Assembly (NCBI GenBank): GCA_038373865.1
Contig: JAXGGA010004714.1
Location: 1-64,000 of the forward strand
Direction: 5' to 3'
Length of the DNA stretch: 64,000 nt
Source of the DNA: Uloborus plumipes
Taxonomy: Eukaryota; Arthropoda; Arachnida; Araneae; Uloboridae
Both the position numbers and the translations under genes were made by a program. Below the pieces are notes generated by a model. It saw only the letters and a program-made list of their open reading frames with translations, made no database searches and was not told the DNA's origin. Shown here one piece after another: positions 62,789 to 64,000 of this stretch. The stretch's first letter is position 1. Each line of letters starts with the position of its first letter.

Positions 62789-63408
62789 GGACCATTCCAC
62801 GGAAAACCGTCATTCTGTACCGCGCGTGACGCTTCGTGTATTTCATTGAAAATAATAAGTGCAAAAGGTATTGAACAAAATTTCGTTGCTTAAGAAATAA
62901 TACACATGTGTGTGTGTGTGTGTGATTTCTTATGCAAAAAAATTTAGTCATTATCTTTGAAAATTATTACTTTTACACATTAATGAAACACATGAACAGT
63001 CAAGTACGGGACAAAATGGTTACTTTTTCGTTAAATGGGCTTATACATAGTTTTTTTTTTCTTCAGCGTTTTAAAATATTATTTCTCAGCAAATAAGATA
63101 TGTTTTATCTACATTGGAACCTTTTCTTTTGAAACCTTTTGTTTTCATTGCTAAATTAATAGAGTAAAATTACTGACTAATTCATACAGCCCATTACAAG
63201 AAGTTTTTAATGTCCTGCACGTGGCACATGCGAAAAAGAAAATAATAACAATAACAAAATAACTGTGACAGGACACAGGAGTTTCTTTAAATCAAATGTA
63301 CTGATTGAAAATGTACTTATTCCTGTTTAGTGAAAATATTAAGATCTATTACAGAATGTTTGTGAAGTTTTGTGTCTGATTGTCCCGCACGTGACGGTAG
63401 AATGGCCC
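62789..63408. mobile_element. DNA transposon with GGNCCATTC ends and repeated GTCCCGCACGTGACG motif
   Basis: The left end GGACCATTCCACGG and the right end, on the other strand, GGGCCATTCTACCGTCACGT are similar terminal repeats. ATTT flanks both sides (62785-62788 and 63409-63412), a likely 4-bp target duplication. A motif related to GTCCCGCACGTGACG occurs at 62817, 63212 and 63382, with shorter pieces at 63004 (gtacgggac) and 63265 (gtgacaggacac). A GT microsatellite lies at 62905-62924. The ends resemble the AGGGTCATTCCAC end of the 17121 element. No transposase frame; superfamily not assigned. Confidence 0.66.
62905..62924. repeat. (GT)n microsatellite
   Basis: Short GT tract inside the 62789-63408 element. 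Confidence 0.85.
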
Positions 63409-63412
63409 ATTT

Positions 63413-64000
63413 AGTTCTTTTTTACTGAGCCCAACTTTAAAAGGTTGATTCAAATTTTAAGTGAAAAACTCAGCACTATTTTACCTCAAAATATTTATAT
63501 TACAAAGCTCGGATCCCAAACTTCCAACTAAAATTACATTGAAGCTCAAACAAAACTCAAAACGAAATTTCATCAATCAAATCCGGTTTCAGTTCGAACA
63601 CCTGGCTGGACCTAAACACGCGAGGGTTAACCTTTCAAATGTCAAATTAAAGATCGAACAGGTAATGTTCCTTTTCTGTAGGGCCCGTCGCATGGCCTAA
63701 TTCAAAAGTTCCATCGCAGCTGCTGATCATAATACTCCACCAGTCACGCTGGCTGTTAGAAACGTGGTGTGTTTATCTTGCGGTGCGTTTCCGAGTTGCT
63801 CTAAACGGTCTTTTTTGTTTGTATGGGTGAAATGTAGGCCTTCACCAGCCTTCGGGTAGTTTAATGACTGATTCACGTTTTCGACAAACGCGGTCGAGCG
63901 CTATCTTTAGCTCTTAACTTGAGACAATGTATGATGTAATTTCATTACAGAACGCTATGGGAGTGACAAGGCAGTCAATTGAATACGGAAATGATATTGA
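63413..64000. promoter_or_regulatory. Candidate conserved noncoding island, runs to window end
   Basis: From about 63570 onward the sequence is less AT-rich, with CAGCTGCTGATCA (63717), a TAATGACTGATTC-like string (63862) and a TGTAATTTCATTACAG block near 63935. There is no convincing coding frame. The island continues past the window, so its nature cannot be settled here. Confidence 0.25.

Overview
The window looks like a gene-poor, AT-rich piece of a metazoan nuclear genome, most likely an arthropod and possibly a spider. The grounds are one intron-bounded immunoglobulin-domain exon with good splice sites, a 5'-truncated non-LTR retrotransposon whose RNase H tail is of the type abundant in orb-weaver spiders (judged from memory, no search), many small inverted-repeat DNA transposons, AT microsatellites, and no long open reading frames. 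Nothing bacterial or organellar is present.

The only credible host coding sequence is one exon on the minus strand at 55146-55442. It encodes a complete Ig fold in 99 codons' worth of sequence with phase 1 at both ends. No other exon could be supported, so the gene has at least 8.5 kb without a recognised exon upstream and 55 kb downstream, and most of the window may be intron or flanking regulatory desert. Several less AT-rich islands (about 340-720, 6880-7500, 8290-8640, 26230-26540, 28840-29590, 37740-38110, 43640-43960, 56930-57330, 61180-61610, 63570-64000) stand out from the background and are the best candidates for conserved noncoding or enhancer DNA.

The rest is mostly transposon debris. 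Two elements of about 1.4-1.5 kb (9969-11496 and 41759-43135) are almost entirely inverted repeat (foldback), both flanked by TA. The first carries the same 16-mer twice per arm, 173 bp apart, which is the IR/DR layout of some Tc1-like transposons. Four other elements (12870-13807; 17121-19104 with a reverse copy at about 36090-37162; 55712-56263; 62789-63408) share a less familiar design: ends that begin with G-rich sequence plus a family-specific 10-15 bp motif scattered several times through the body. In the 17 kb family three motif copies sit exactly 23 bp apart, and the same 23 bp spacing is kept in the second copy. That second copy is itself split by the retrotransposon insertion at 36292-36790, which has a perfect 14 bp target duplication. 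Smaller MITEs lie at 1077, 23155, 24403 (TTAA flanks), 31562 (three-way-junction fold), 49140 and 50649 (8 bp duplication, hAT-like).

Old, strongly diverged tandem arrays form a further layer: three units of about 200 bp at 5369-5970, about seven units at 20820-22170, six units at 27890-28420 and two units of about 420 bp at 39428-40268. No tRNA, rRNA, CRISPR array or operon-like structure was found.
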